From the NCBI GenBank assembly GCA_944384155.1, contig CALWSG010000059.1:1-64000 (forward strand): a stretch of DNA of 64,000 nt. Direction: 5' to 3'. Made by a program: the position numbers and the translations under genes. The notes under the pieces are model-generated. The model saw only the letters and a list, made by a program, of their open reading frames with translations. It had not been told where the DNA came from and did not search any database. Positions 24,138 through 35,585 of this stretch are shown in pieces. The DNA comes from an uncultured Lachnospiraceae bacterium. Its GTDB lineage: Bacteria > Bacillota > Clostridia > Lachnospirales > Lachnospiraceae. Numbering within the stretch: the first letter of the stretch is position 1; the number at the start of each line of letters is the position of its first letter.

Positions 24138-24800
24138 ATGGAGGAACTGGAATGTGAAACCGTTTTTACAATTCCCATATTTGGAGGAATTGAGATTTCC
24201 GAGTCTACCGTAGTGACATGGATTATTATGGCAGTGCTGACATTGGTCTGCATCATACTGGTAAGAAATCTTAAGATTGAAAATCCGGGAAGAAAGCAGA
24301 TTGCACTGGAAGCCATTGTAGGCGGTATACATAAGTTTTTATACGGCTTGGTAGGTGAACACGGAAAAAGGTATATTCCATATCTTATGACTGTGATAAT
24401 TTATCTGGGCATTTCCAACCTTATAGGCTATTTCGGCTTTAAGCCGCCGACAAAGGATTTAAACGTAACACTGGGACTATCAATTATGAGCATTCTCATT
24501 ATAGAGTATGCCGGCATACACAGGAAGGGTGTAAAGGGCTGGTTAAAGAGCTTTGCACAGCCTATTCCAATTATATTACCGATTAATATATTGGAATTAT
24601 TTATAAAGCCGTTATCTTTATGTATGCGACTTTTTGGCAATGTACTGGGTGCATTTGTCATTATGGAATTAATTAAGATAGTTATTCCAATAGGGGTGCC
24701 TGTTCCCTTTAGTCTTTACTTTGACTTGTTTGACGGACTTATACAGGCATACGTATTTGTTTTCCTTACTTCACTGTTTATAGAAGAAGCAATGGAATAG
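24138..24800 (+). CDS. atpB: ATP synthase F0 subunit a
   Basis: 221 residues from ATG 24138, which has GAGGAG just before it. The frame is open further upstream to a TTG that overlaps the promoter, so it cannot all be translated. An ATT at 24111 behind AAAGGA is the only other nearby candidate. Subunit a forms the ion half-channels next to the c-ring. Five or six helices are present, with the essential arginine in SLCMRLFGN and the terminal helix ending AYVFVFLTSLFIEEAME. It is the first gene of the operon; no atpI precedes it. Confidence 0.9.
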   Translation: MEELECETVFTIPIFGGIEISESTVVTWIIMAVLTLVCIILVRNLKIENPGRKQIALEAIVGGIHKFLYGLVGEHGKRYIPYLMTVIIYLGISNLIGYFGFKPPTKDLNVTLGLSIMSILIIEYAGIHRKGVKGWLKSFAQPIPIILPINILELFIKPLSLCMRLFGNVLGAFVIMELIKIVIPIGVPVPFSLYFDLFDGLIQAYVFVFLTSLFIEEAME

Positions 24801-24846
24801 TATTAAGATAAAATTAACTTTTAGAAAGAAAATGGAGGATAAAATC

Positions 24847-25065
24847 ATGACATTATTAGCAATAGCAGCAGGTATAGCAGTATTAACAGGTATTGGAGCA
24901 GGTGTAGGCATAGGAATTGCAACAGCAAAATCAGCAGACGCAATAGCAAGACAGCCGGAAGCATCAGATAAAATAAGAACATCACTTCTGTTAGGCTGTG
25001 CACTGGCAGAGGCAACGGCTATCTATGGCTTTGTTATTGCATTATTACTTGTATTAAAGCTGTAA
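24847..25065 (+). CDS. atpE: ATP synthase F0 subunit c
   Basis: 72 residues from ATG 24847, RBS ATGGAGGATAAAATC. It is a helical hairpin with the polar loop ARQPEA and the ion-binding carboxylate E55 in ALAEATAIY. Sodium-type c subunits have a glutamine in helix 1 and Glu-Ser-Thr in helix 2. Here the glutamine position is isoleucine (GVGIG) and the serine is alanine (A56), while T57 and Y60 remain. That pattern favours proton coupling, though it is inference from the ligand set. It lies 46 bases after atpB. Confidence 0.95.
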   Translation: MTLLAIAAGIAVLTGIGAGVGIGIATAKSADAIARQPEASDKIRTSLLLGCALAEATAIYGFVIALLLVLKL

Positions 25066-25129
25066 TCATTAAGGATGGAGCAAAATGTTTTCGGCTTTAA
25101 GTTAAAATGCCGGGCAGGAGGAACAAGAT

Positions 25130-25621
25130 ATGCTTAAAATAGATTGGAATCTTTTATTTACTATTATAAATCTTGTTATTTTGTATGCGTTAATGAGAAA
25201 GTTCCTGTATAAGCCTGTTATGAGTATAATGGAAAAAAGGCAGGAAATGATAGACAATCAGTTTAAAAGTGCAAAAGAGGCTGAAGACAAGGCAAATCTT
25301 CTCAGAGATAAGTGGGAGGAAAGCATGGCAGGAATCGAAGCAGAAAAATCACGTATTTTGGATAGTGCCAATGAGAGGGCAAAGGCAGAGTACGAGGAGA
25401 TAATTGCAAATGCAAACAATCAGGCTTCCTATATTATCGATAATGCAAACAAGAAGATTGCGGCAGACAAGGAAAAGACTTTAAGAGAGATTGAAGGTCA
25501 GATTGCAGGGATAGCAATGCTTGCTGCTGCGAAGATAGTAAATGACAAGAGCAGGGAATTAGATAACAGCCCTATTTATGATGAATTTTTGGCAGGCAGC
25601 GGGAAAAGCGAGAAGAATTAA
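25130..25621 (+). CDS. atpF: ATP synthase F0 subunit b
   Basis: 163 residues, RBS GGCAGGAGGAACAAGAT. One N-terminal membrane helix (WNLLFTIINLVILYALM) is followed by the characteristic RKFLYKPV and a long charged coiled coil rich in Ala, Glu and Lys, which forms the peripheral stalk linking subunit a to delta and alpha. Length is normal for the family. Only 14 bases separate it from atpH. Confidence 0.95.
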   Translation: MLKIDWNLLFTIINLVILYALMRKFLYKPVMSIMEKRQEMIDNQFKSAKEAEDKANLLRDKWEESMAGIEAEKSRILDSANERAKAEYEEIIANANNQASYIIDNANKKIAADKEKTLREIEGQIAGIAMLAAAKIVNDKSRELDNSPIYDEFLAGSGKSEKN

Positions 25622-25635
25622 AGGAGTTTAAATAT

Positions 25636-26136
25636 ATGACTCAATTATCAAAAAATTATGGAAGAGTTTTATATGAATTAGGCATTTCTCCCGAAGCAGT
25701 AAAAGAAGCCATGGAGCTTATACATTGTGAGGAGCTTATGGAAGCACTTAAAAATCCCACAGTGTCAAAAAAGGCAAAGCATAATATAGTAGACAGAGTG
25801 TTTCCGGAGGAAATGCATAATTTTATGAAGCTGCTTTGCGATTACGGCAGCGTAAGTTATATAGAAGAAATACTTGATGCATATGACGCTTACGTTAATG
25901 AACAAAAGGGAATCATTACGGCAAGCCTTATCTGCGTTACACCTCCTGAAAAGGAGCAAAAGGAAAAAATAGAGAGCTTTTTAATGAGTGAATACGGGAA
26001 GTCAGGCGTCAGACTTAATATAGTGACAGATGAAAGTCTTATTGGAGGCTTTGTCTTAAGGGTAAATGATATTGAGTATGACTGGAGCCTTAAAGGGCGT
26101 ATATCACAGTTGACCGGTCACTTAAAAAATATTTAG
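25636..26136 (+). CDS. atpH: ATP synthase F1 subunit delta
   Basis: 166 residues, RBS AAAGGAGTTTAAATA. The N-terminal helical domain carries [13 protein letters not shown] (canonical YAxALFELA) and the C-terminal domain ends with [20 protein letters not shown] and LKGRISQL, the standard delta/OSCP signature. It joins the b stalk to the top of F1. Slightly shorter than the usual 175-180 residues. Confidence 0.93.
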   Translation: MTQLSKNYGRVLYELGISPEAVKEAMELIHCEELMEALKNPTVSKKAKHNIVDRVFPEEMHNFMKLLCDYGSVSYIEEILDAYDAYVNEQKGIITASLICVTPPEKEQKEKIESFLMSEYGKSGVRLNIVTDESLIGGFVLRVNDIEYDWSLKGRISQLTGHLKNI

Positions 26137-26155
26137 CAGATGGAAGGTGAATAAG

Positions 26156-27658
26156 GTGAGTGCCATTAATTCAGAAGAAATTATATCTATTCTGAAAACG
26201 GAAATAGAAAATTACCAGATGCATACACAGGCAAATGAGGTTGGCTCCGTTATATGGGTAGGTGATGGTATAGTTACCGTATATGGAATTGACCATGCTA
26301 TGTATGGTGAAATAGTAATATTTGAAAATGGTGTCAAAGGAATGGTTCAGGACATCAGAAGAAATGAGATAGGCTGTATACTTTTCGGTAAGGATACAGG
26401 CATCAGAGAAGGCACAAAGGTAACGCGTACGGGGAAGAAGGCAGGCATACCTGTAGGCAGTGCTTATGTGGGAAGAATAATAGATGCACTTGGTGCACCT
26501 ATAGACGGCAAAGGAGATATACCTGCCGAGGATTATCGCCCAATAGAAAATGATGCACCGGGCATTATAGACAGAAAGTCAGTTAATCAACCTATGGAGA
26601 CAGGTATACTTGCCATTGATTCAATGTTTCCTATAGGAAGGGGACAGAGAGAGCTTATAATAGGTGACAGGCAGACGGGAAAGACATCAATAGCTACAGA
26701 TACAATTATTAATCAGAAGGGCAAGGATGTTATATGTATATATGTTGCAATAGGACAGAAGGCATCAACTGTGGCAAAGATAGTAAACACTCTGTCAAAG
26801 CATGGTGCTATGGATTACACTATTATAGTATCGGCTACAGCAAGTGATCCGGCTCCTTTGCAGTATATAGCACCATATTCGGGAACTGCCCTTGCTGAGC
26901 ATTTTATGTATCAGGGAAAAGATGTTCTTATAGTATATGATGATTTAAGCAAGCACGCAGTGGCATACCGTGCATTATCACTGCTGCTGGAGCGTTCTCC
27001 CGGACGTGAGGCTTATCCCGGAGATGTATTTTATCTTCATTCAAGGCTTCTTGAAAGGTCAAGCCGTTTAAGTGATGAAAAAGGGGGAGGTTCCATTACC
27101 GCACTTCCCATTATAGAGACACAGGCAGGAGATGTATCGGCATATATACCTACCAATGTTATATCCATAACTGACGGACAGATATTCCTTGAGAGCGATT
27201 TGTTTTTCTCAGGTATGAGACCGGCTGTTAATGTAGGACTGTCAGTATCCCGTGTAGGTGGTGCTGCACAGACAAAGGCAATGAAAAAGGCAGCGGGAAG
27301 TATAAGAATTGATTTGGCACAATACCGTGAGATGGAGGTGTTTACCCAGTTCAGTTCAGACCTTGATGAGGGTACTAAGGAGCAGCTTCAGTATGGAAAA
27401 GGACTTATGGAGCTTTTAAAGCAGCCTCTTTGTAATCCTTTAAGCCTTCATGAGCAGGTTATTACACTTGTTCTTGCCACAAATAAGGTATTTTTAAATG
27501 TGGATGTTAAGAAGCTTAAAGGCGTTCAGGGAAGCCTGCTGAAATATTTTGAGGAAAATCATAAGGATATAGTAGATGAAATAGAAAACACAAAGGCGTT
27601 AAGTGATGAATTAAAGACAAGGATAATAGAGGCAGGAAAAGCATATATGGAGGCATAA
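26156..27658 (+). CDS. atpA: ATP synthase F1 subunit alpha
   Basis: The start is a GTG at 26156 behind GGAAGGTGA; another GTG at 26147 lies within that ribosome binding site. 500 residues. The nucleotide-binding P-loop is [13 protein letters not shown], with the alpha signature [20 protein letters not shown] and [19 protein letters not shown]. Alpha subunits hold non-catalytic nucleotide sites in the alpha3beta3 ring. Full length, two bases before atpG. Confidence 0.96.
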   Translation: MSAINSEEIISILKTEIENYQMHTQANEVGSVIWVGDGIVTVYGIDHAMYGEIVIFENGVKGMVQDIRRNEIGCILFGKDTGIREGTKVTRTGKKAGIPVGSAYVGRIIDALGAPIDGKGDIPAEDYRPIENDAPGIIDRKSVNQPMETGILAIDSMFPIGRGQRELIIGDRQTGKTSIATDTIINQKGKDVICIYVAIGQKASTVAKIVNTLSKHGAMDYTIIVSATASDPAPLQYIAPYSGTALAEHFMYQGKDVLIVYDDLSKHAVAYRALSLLLERSPGREAYPGDVFYLHSRLLERSSRLSDEKGGGSITALPIIETQAGDVSAYIPTNVISITDGQIFLESDLFFSGMRPAVNVGLSVSRVGGAAQTKAMKKAAGSIRIDLAQYREMEVFTQFSSDLDEGTKEQLQYGKGLMELLKQPLCNPLSLHEQVITLVLATNKVFLNVDVKKLKGVQGSLLKYFEENHKDIVDEIENTKALSDELKTRIIEAGKAYMEA

Positions 27659-27660
27659 TT

Positions 27661-29977
<2,317 letters not shown>

Positions 29978-29990
29978 AAAGGCGGAAGAT

Positions 29991-30401
29991 ATGAGTACTT
30001 TTGAGCTTAAAATAATAGCAAGTGACAGAGAATTCTATAACGGCTATGCTGAAAGCCTTGTAATCCCTGTGGAGGATGGGGAGAAGGCAATACTTGCCCA
30101 CCATGAAAATATGGTTATTGCCACTGTTATAGGAGAGCTTAGATTTACGAGAGATGACGGAGCAAAAGAAGAGGCTGTTGTGGGTTATGGCTTTACCAGG
30201 ATAATGAATAACAGGGTTTTGGTGCTTGTAGACAGTGCAGAGCATCCGGATGAGATTGATGTAAGGCGTGCACAGGAGGCAGAGGAAAGGGCGAAGGAGA
30301 AGCTTCGCCAGAAGCAGAGTATACGGGAATATTACCATTCACAGGCATCATTGGCAAGGGCAATGTCAAGGCTTAAGGTTACCGGAAAATATAACAGATA
30401 G
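29991..30401 (+). CDS. atpC: ATP synthase F1 subunit epsilon
   Basis: 136 residues, RBS AAAGGCGGAAGAT. The N-terminal beta-sandwich (FELKIIASDREFYNG, LPVxxGE region as IPVEDGEKAILAHHENMV) and the C-terminal helical pair (AQEAEERAKEKLRQKQ) are both present, so the regulatory helices that can inhibit ATP hydrolysis are retained. Last gene of the operon, followed by a terminator. Confidence 0.94.
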   Translation: MSTFELKIIASDREFYNGYAESLVIPVEDGEKAILAHHENMVIATVIGELRFTRDDGAKEEAVVGYGFTRIMNNRVLVLVDSAEHPDEIDVRRAQEAEERAKEKLRQKQSIREYYHSQASLARAMSRLKVTGKYNR

Positions 30402-30438
30402 TATTATTACAGAGGGTAATATATTGCATATGTGTAAG

Positions 30439-30485
30439 AATGTCACTTTTATGATTAAAATAAAAATCATAAGGGTGACATTTTT
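30439..30485 (+). terminator. Terminator of the ATP synthase operon
   Basis: AATGTCACTTTTATGATT (30439-30456) pairs with AATCATAAGGGTGACATT (30465-30482), mostly Watson-Crick with a few G-U pairs, followed by TTT. Confidence 0.88.
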
Positions 30486-30556
30486 CGATTAAACTTGACT
30501 TTTTTAATTATTAAGATTAGGATATTAGTAATGTATTTTATTAGAGGTTGTGTGAA

Positions 30557-31291
30557 ATGATAAGGATAGCAGTTTGTGATGATGTAAAGCAGGATATGGA
30601 AAACATAACAAAATATATACGTATAGCTGAGGTGAAGCTTAGAATAAAAGAAAAGATAGAGATAGCATATTACTTTTCAGGAGAAGATATTGTGGCGGCT
30701 GTAAAAGAAGAACCCGAAAAATACCATATAATTATTATGGATGTGCAGCTTGGGGGAATAACGGGAAAAAGGGCAGCCAGAGAAATAAGAAAACTAAACA
30801 GTGATGTGATTATATGCATAATGACAAGAAATGATATGCCTGTTCCGGCAGATTTCAGATTAAATGCTTACAGATATATAATGAAGGATGACAGCCAAGA
30901 GGCTATAATACGGGATATGAAAAGTACGTTAGAGGAGTGCTGCAGGCTGAATTCAAGAAAGCATATTTTCCTTCAAACCGCACAGGGAAGTATAAGAGTA
31001 AATATTCGTGATATTATGTACATATCAAAGTTAAAAAGGGGAAGTCAGGTGCATCTGAGGGATGACAGTATAATAAGTGTAAAGGAGTGTGTATCGGAGC
31101 TGCAGGAAAAGCTGGGGGATATGGGGTTTGCCATGGCACATAACAGTTATATGGTAAACTATAGTGCAGTAACGGCATTTATTGATCATGGAAAGGTAGT
31201 GAGAGTAGAAAACGGAGAGGAACTTAATGTATCAAAGAAATATAAGGACTCATTTATGAGAGGTCATTTTAAGATAAATTGCAGAGATTAG
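30557..31291 (+). CDS. LytTR-family response regulator (AgrA-like)
   Basis: Start at ATG 30557 after TTAGAGGTTGTGTGAA; a TTG three codons upstream is less likely. 244 residues. The receiver domain begins IRIAVCDDVKQDMENI and has its phosphoacceptor in IIIMDVQLGG (about D57). The C-terminal LytTR DNA-binding domain (about 135-240) contains HIFLQTAQGSIRVNIRDIMY, HNSYMVNYSAV and LNVSKKYKDSF. Such regulators control peptide-related or surface functions. The partner kinase follows at 31327, and the exporter cluster starting at 32757 is the likely target. Confidence 0.9.
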   Translation: MIRIAVCDDVKQDMENITKYIRIAEVKLRIKEKIEIAYYFSGEDIVAAVKEEPEKYHIIIMDVQLGGITGKRAAREIRKLNSDVIICIMTRNDMPVPADFRLNAYRYIMKDDSQEAIIRDMKSTLEECCRLNSRKHIFLQTAQGSIRVNIRDIMYISKLKRGSQVHLRDDSIISVKECVSELQEKLGDMGFAMAHNSYMVNYSAVTAFIDHGKVVRVENGEELNVSKKYKDSFMRGHFKINCRD

Positions 31292-31326
31292 TATACGGTT
31301 AAGATGAAAGTAATCAGGAGGCAAAT

Positions 31327-32655
31327 GTGCAGGATATAGTAATGTGTTTTTGTATAGCAGTGTTTGAAACTATAATAATACATACGCTGTTTAATAAAAT
31401 ATTTCATGTAAAGGAAAATTGTATAAATCTTATTGTGCTTGGAGATATTTGTATAGGTATAATCATTTTTCTTATGGAAATGAAGGGAGAGGGAATATTA
31501 ATAGTGATTGCAGAAACAGCAGCGGTTCTGCTGTATGGCTGTCTTTTATTTGCAGGCAATATTTATAAAAGGGTATTTTATGGTATTATGTATTCCCTGA
31601 TTTACCTTGCGGGACATTTGATAATTTATTTCTTGTATATTATAAATTCAAACATAGACAGAGAAAGAGGAGTATTTGGGTGGAGTATATATGTAGATAC
31701 GTTATTTATCGAAATAGTAACATTTCTTTTGATGCTGTTTATGATATATAAAAGCAAAAAAAGCTATGGCAGGGAGCAGTACGGAGATACATTTAAAATA
31801 TTTATTATAGTTCCTGCATCTTCCATATTACTGCTTGTATCCCTGTATAACTCTGATGTCTATAAATATGCTGTAAAAAGGAGTTCAGGGCTTCTGCTTT
31901 TATCTATATTCTTTATAGTTATATCAAATATAATAGTTCAGAATATGCTTGAAAATTATGCTTCAATAAAATACAATGAATATGTAGGAAGCGTGGAAAA
32001 GCTTCAGTCGGAGATGGAGCATAAGTATTATAAAAGAATAGAAAAAAGCAATAAGGAATATATGGAGCTTATACATAATATAAAGCAGCACTTTACCGTA
32101 ATATATGCCATGTCAGGAGATAATGAGTATGTGCAGAATTATTTGAGAGGTATAGATGACAGGCTTAATTCAGTTGCAAAGATAATGTATTGCGACAATC
32201 AGATATTAAATGCCATATTATCGGAAAAAAAGGATGCTGCTGAGCTTAAGGGCATATTATGTGACATTAAAATAGACAAGGATGTAAATACAGGAACGAT
32301 ATCAGATATAGACATAATAGAGATAGTGGGAAATATGTTTGACAATGCCATAGAGGCATCGGAAAAGATAAAGGATATGGAGAGCAGAAAAATATGGATA
32401 AAGGGATATATGACTAATGACAAAAGATTTTTCAGCTTTAGCATAGAGAACCTTTGCGATACACTTCCCGAAGAAATTAACGGAGTATATAAAACCTCCA
32501 AGGCTGACGGTAAAAATCATGGCATAGGCATAACAAGCATAAAGAAGATAGCAGATAAAAATAACGGTTATGTTGATATAATGGTTCGCGAAAAGTCAGA
32601 AAAGGAGCATTATAATACATTTAAGATTGTAATTATGCTTCCGATTTTGCCCTAA
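31327..32655 (+). CDS. GHKL sensor histidine kinase (AgrC-like)
   Basis: 442 residues from GTG 31327 (RBS AGGAGGCAAAT). Six hydrophobic helices occupy about 1-205. A coiled linker and an AgrC-type histidine box follow, ELIHNIKQHFTVIYAM, where canonical members have HDxxNH. The GHKL ATPase has N box GNMFDNAIEASEK and G box GIGITSIKKIADKNNG. These kinases usually sense peptides or envelope stress. No AgrD-like peptide gene is seen between the kinase and the next operon. Confidence 0.87.
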   Translation: MQDIVMCFCIAVFETIIIHTLFNKIFHVKENCINLIVLGDICIGIIIFLMEMKGEGILIVIAETAAVLLYGCLLFAGNIYKRVFYGIMYSLIYLAGHLIIYFLYIINSNIDRERGVFGWSIYVDTLFIEIVTFLLMLFMIYKSKKSYGREQYGDTFKIFIIVPASSILLLVSLYNSDVYKYAVKRSSGLLLLSIFFIVISNIIVQNMLENYASIKYNEYVGSVEKLQSEMEHKYYKRIEKSNKEYMELIHNIKQHFTVIYAMSGDNEYVQNYLRGIDDRLNSVAKIMYCDNQILNAILSEKKDAAELKGILCDIKIDKDVNTGTISDIDIIEIVGNMFDNAIEASEKIKDMESRKIWIKGYMTNDKRFFSFSIENLCDTLPEEINGVYKTSKADGKNHGIGITSIKKIADKNNGYVDIMVREKSEKEHYNTFKIVIMLPILP

Positions 32656-32712
32656 AACTGTCTAAAATTTCCATGTATGTTGAAAAGATAAAAATGGGTA
32701 TGATAGTATAAA

Positions 32713-32732
32713 AAAAATAAGCGCTTATTTTT
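32713..32732. promoter_or_regulatory. Perfect 20-bp palindrome before the exported-protein gene
   Basis: AAAAATAAGC/GCTTATTTTT is a perfect palindrome with no spacer, between the kinase stop and the ATG at 32757. It could be an operator, or with its AT arms a weak terminator for the kinase gene. No consensus LytTR direct repeats were clear nearby. Confidence 0.4.
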
Positions 32733-32756
32733 ATTAAACTTACTAAGGAGATTATT

Positions 32757-33221
32757 ATGAAAAAATTATTAAAAAAATTAGCTAAATGTGCAATATGTGC
32801 CGTGATATGTGTAAGCGTGCTTACACCGGGAGCAATATTTGCTAATAATGCAACTGCAAGTTATACATTTTCCGTAGCCCTCAGCGGTTCGGGATATGTT
32901 TCCACAGCAGGAAGGGCTAAGGATAACGCTTCCCAAGTGTTTATAAACTGTACAAGCGTATCATCATCGACAGGTGCTTATAGTGCAACATTTTACGTAA
33001 CACCATACGGAAAAAAATCTACAGACAGCTCATTTAGAAATATGACGTATACACAGAATGGAGTTACTTATTCCGCACCTACATATGTTTTGAAAAGGGG
33101 AGAGTCAAAATATATGACAAATTATATATATCAGGCAGGGGGAAGGCTGGCAAACGTATATTTTAATACTACAGCCACATACGTTACATACAAGGGAGTG
33201 TGGAGTGCAGATTCATATTAA
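32757..33221 (+). CDS. Small exported protein, DUF2712-like
   Basis: 154 residues, RBS TAAGGAGATTATT. A signal peptide (KLLKKLAKCAICAVICVSVL, cleavage probably after IFA or ANN) precedes a Ser/Thr/Tyr-rich beta protein. SYTFSVALSGSGYVSTAGRA at the start and YKGVWSADSY at the very end match the pattern I recall for DUF2712 proteins, exported proteins found next to LytTR systems and ABC exporters in Firmicutes. It has a single cysteine. The function of that family is unknown; a bacteriocin or signal role has been suggested only by context. Confidence 0.65.
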   Translation: MKKLLKKLAKCAICAVICVSVLTPGAIFANNATASYTFSVALSGSGYVSTAGRAKDNASQVFINCTSVSSSTGAYSATFYVTPYGKKSTDSSFRNMTYTQNGVTYSAPTYVLKRGESKYMTNYIYQAGGRLANVYFNTTATYVTYKGVWSADSY

Positions 33222-33252
33222 AGTTAAATAAATGCACATGTGATTAGTAAGT

Positions 33253-33309
33253 AAAGATTTGCTTTGGGGCAGGGAAAACTTAAATATTATGCCCCAAATG
33301 CGAATCTTT
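33253..33309 (+). repeat. Long imperfect hairpin between exported protein and lipoprotein genes
   Basis: AAAGATTTGCTTTGGGGCA (33253-33271) and TGCCCCAAATGCGAATCTTT (33290-33309) are inverted repeats that pair over about 19 bp with one bulge and one mismatch around an 18-base loop. It lacks a T-tract, so it is more likely an RNA-processing or attenuation structure that limits expression of the distal genes. Confidence 0.6.
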
Positions 33310-33356
33310 AAATATTTAGGGGACAGAGTGACAGTGTGAAAAGTAAGGAGAATTAT

Positions 33357-34187
33357 ATGGCAAAAAAACTAAGTATTTGTATAACAGTGTTCTTTGCTTT
33401 AGTAAGCTTATGGGGCTGTGACTACAGGGAAAAGATGGAGTCGGGGGAGATAGAGAGCTATAAAAGTGCATTAATATTAGCTGAGACGGGAGAAAGTGAT
33501 ACCATGGAGACATCATCATGGGAGAGCCATATAGATGAGGGTGAGTACTGGACGGAGGATAGACTGGCAGACAATGATTATACAGGCTTTGTTAATGAGC
33601 AGTACTTTTTTGATGGTGATGAAAAGGCAATTTATTACCAGGAGGATATATACGGAACAGGCGGAGACTTAAAGCTTGGGGTAAACTGGGCAAGGTCATA
33701 TGACAGCAAGGGTGAAATTTCAGAATATTTTAACAATTCAGCCTCTAAGGAAGAATATATAGCTATAGATGTTATTCCTGAGGAGCAGATGTCATACGTG
33801 GCAGTTAATATATCCTTGAAGAATCTGTCGGATAATACTCTGGAAATGTGTATAGCAGACTTTGGCATATGCGAACGAATTAAATCTGACAAGGGCACAG
33901 AGCTTGACTTTCCCGATAACAGAGTATTGACCCTCTCAACGGGCTTTGATTATGATTACGGTGAAAAGCTGGATAATGAGACAGGCTTTTACTGGTTTTA
34001 CTTAGAGGGAGGACAGGAGATAACAACAACACTGTGCTTTAAGATAGAAACACTAAAGTTAGACAATGACTTATACTTATATAACGGTGCAGCGCCGGGA
34101 GCTTACATTAATGAGGATGAGGATTACGTGTATAAGCCTGAAAATGCTGCGGACAGGTATATAAGCTTAGAGATAGATAATAATTAA
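33357..34187 (+). CDS. Lipoprotein of the exporter cluster
   Basis: Start at 33357 after AAGGAGAATTAT. 276 residues. The lipoprotein signal ends at SLWGC (Cys about 19). An acidic linker leads to a beta-sandwich-like domain with SYVAVNISLKNLSDNTLEM, the alternating pattern seen in DUF4352-type Ig-like lipoproteins. It probably sits outside the membrane beside the ABC exporter and may shield the cell or bind the exported protein; this is inferred only from position. It shares a general pattern with the anchored protein at 34999. Confidence 0.65.
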   Translation: MAKKLSICITVFFALVSLWGCDYREKMESGEIESYKSALILAETGESDTMETSSWESHIDEGEYWTEDRLADNDYTGFVNEQYFFDGDEKAIYYQEDIYGTGGDLKLGVNWARSYDSKGEISEYFNNSASKEEYIAIDVIPEEQMSYVAVNISLKNLSDNTLEMCIADFGICERIKSDKGTELDFPDNRVLTLSTGFDYDYGEKLDNETGFYWFYLEGGQEITTTLCFKIETLKLDNDLYLYNGAAPGAYINEDEDYVYKPENAADRYISLEIDNN

Positions 34188-34205
34188 AGGCTATGGAGGA
34201 ATAGT

Positions 34206-35012
34206 ATGTTTAAGGTGGAGTTAAAAAGAGTGATTAAAAATCCCTTTACGTATGCAGCACTGCTTGCAGGCATAGTAATTTGCCTTGTGGAAATAATTGT
34301 TGATGTGATTCCCGAGCTTAAGTTTCTTAAAGGACGGGCAATAATGGAGTACCCTGATACAGTGTTTGATAAGGGGATGTTGTTTGGAATATCGAAATTT
34401 CAGAGAATATATTATACAGTTATTCCCCTGTTAGCTGTTATTCCCGGGGGAGCCAACTTTTACAGTGACTTAAAAAGCGGATACATACGTCACATTGTTA
34501 CAAGGAAAAACCGTATAAGATATTATGGGGCGTCATATGCCGTAAATTTTTTGACGGCAGGGTTTGTGGCTGTTATACCTCTTATAATTAATTTTATGAT
34601 ATGTATGGCACTGCTTCCGTCAACACTGCCTCAGCCGGGAGTGTCTCGCATAGGAATGGACAGCGAGAATATGTTTGGTGAGCTTTATTACAGTATGCCG
34701 TATTTATATGTGTTTGTTTATCTGGCAATAATTTTTGTGATTTCAGGGCTTATAGTAAGCTTTGCAGTGAGCATAGCATGGGTTGCCTTCTCAAAGTATT
34801 TAGTATTGTTTATTCCCTTTATTATATATTATATCCTGCATTTTAGCTTTCAATATATAGGTCATATGGAATGGTCTCCTTTGATGATAATATATGCAAA
34901 TCAGGGCATTGTGCCAATACAGTTTTGGAAGGTATGTGTTATGATTATAGCATTGCTTTCGGCTTCCATAATAACATTTATAGTGGGAGGAAAAAAGAAT
35001 GAGGTGCTGTAA
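34206..35012 (+). CDS. ABC-2 type exporter permease (first)
   Basis: 268 residues, RBS TATGGAGGAATAGT. The N-terminus FKVELKRVIKNPFTYAALLA is the usual amphipathic entry to an ABC-2 permease, followed by six hydrophobic helices; the cytoplasmic segment YSDLKSGYIRHIVTRKNR is typical of this permease type. It probably forms a transport unit with the ATPase at 35586 and the permeases at 36266 and 36964. Its last 14 bases overlap the next gene, indicating translational coupling. Confidence 0.75.
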   Translation: MFKVELKRVIKNPFTYAALLAGIVICLVEIIVDVIPELKFLKGRAIMEYPDTVFDKGMLFGISKFQRIYYTVIPLLAVIPGGANFYSDLKSGYIRHIVTRKNRIRYYGASYAVNFLTAGFVAVIPLIINFMICMALLPSTLPQPGVSRIGMDSENMFGELYYSMPYLYVFVYLAIIFVISGLIVSFAVSIAWVAFSKYLVLFIPFIIYYILHFSFQYIGHMEWSPLMIIYANQGIVPIQFWKVCVMIIALLSASIITFIVGGKKNEVL

Positions 35013-35559
35013 ATATATTGTGGCGGTGGCAGTAATAGCATTGCTTGGAATATGGGGATATTTTGTCTATGATATAAATGATGCATACCCTTCTCCTGAA
35101 GAGAAATGTTATAGCATAAATGAAGAATTTGAATATTACGGATTAAATATAAAGGGAAGGTCAATAGAGCTGTATGAATATGAGGAGTTTGCAGAAGGGT
35201 ATGATAAATGTGAGGAAAGTCTTATTTATGATGAGAATAAGGAAGACTATCTGTATGTGGTAGTCACATTACATATAACCAATATGACAGGTCATGACAT
35301 ATTAGTGAACGGTAATCCGGTGTATGCATGGATGATAGAAACGGGAATTGATGCAAATGGAATTGACGAAATACTTTTGGAGGTAGTTAATTTCAGCGAG
35401 GATATTTTTCACGGAGACTTTGAGGGAGATATTGAGCTGCCCTTCAAAATACCCGAGTATCTGACAGAGGGAAAGTCAAAGGAGGATATTTTAAAGGAAG
35501 GCGTTAAGGTAATTGTGAGCTACTATCCTTATAAGGAATATATAAGCTTTAAGAAATAG
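34999..35559 (+). CDS. Membrane-anchored extracytoplasmic protein
   Basis: 186 residues. One N-terminal helix (RCCKYIVAVAVIALLGIWGY) with two cysteines before it anchors a soluble outer domain. YLYVVVTLHITNMTGHDILV followed by a conserved Trp is the same beta-sandwich pattern as the lipoprotein at 33357 (YVAVNISLKNLSDN). It may belong to the DUF5028-like proteins seen in related clusters, but I cannot confirm this. It overlaps the preceding permease by 14 bases. Confidence 0.6.
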   Translation: MRCCKYIVAVAVIALLGIWGYFVYDINDAYPSPEEKCYSINEEFEYYGLNIKGRSIELYEYEEFAEGYDKCEESLIYDENKEDYLYVVVTLHITNMTGHDILVNGNPVYAWMIETGIDANGIDEILLEVVNFSEDIFHGDFEGDIELPFKIPEYLTEGKSKEDILKEGVKVIVSYYPYKEYISFKK

Positions 35560-35585
35560 GTGACAATGGGAAAGGACGGAGCATT

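Noticed and set aside
24847-25065. Sodium-specific ATP synthase
   Set aside because: The helix 1 glutamine and the serine next to the key glutamate are missing, although Thr and Tyr remain.
31292-31326. Possible AgrD-type peptide gene between the LytTR regulator and its kinase
   Set aside because: Only 35 bases separate the genes; no peptide-sized frame and no AgrB-like protease are present.
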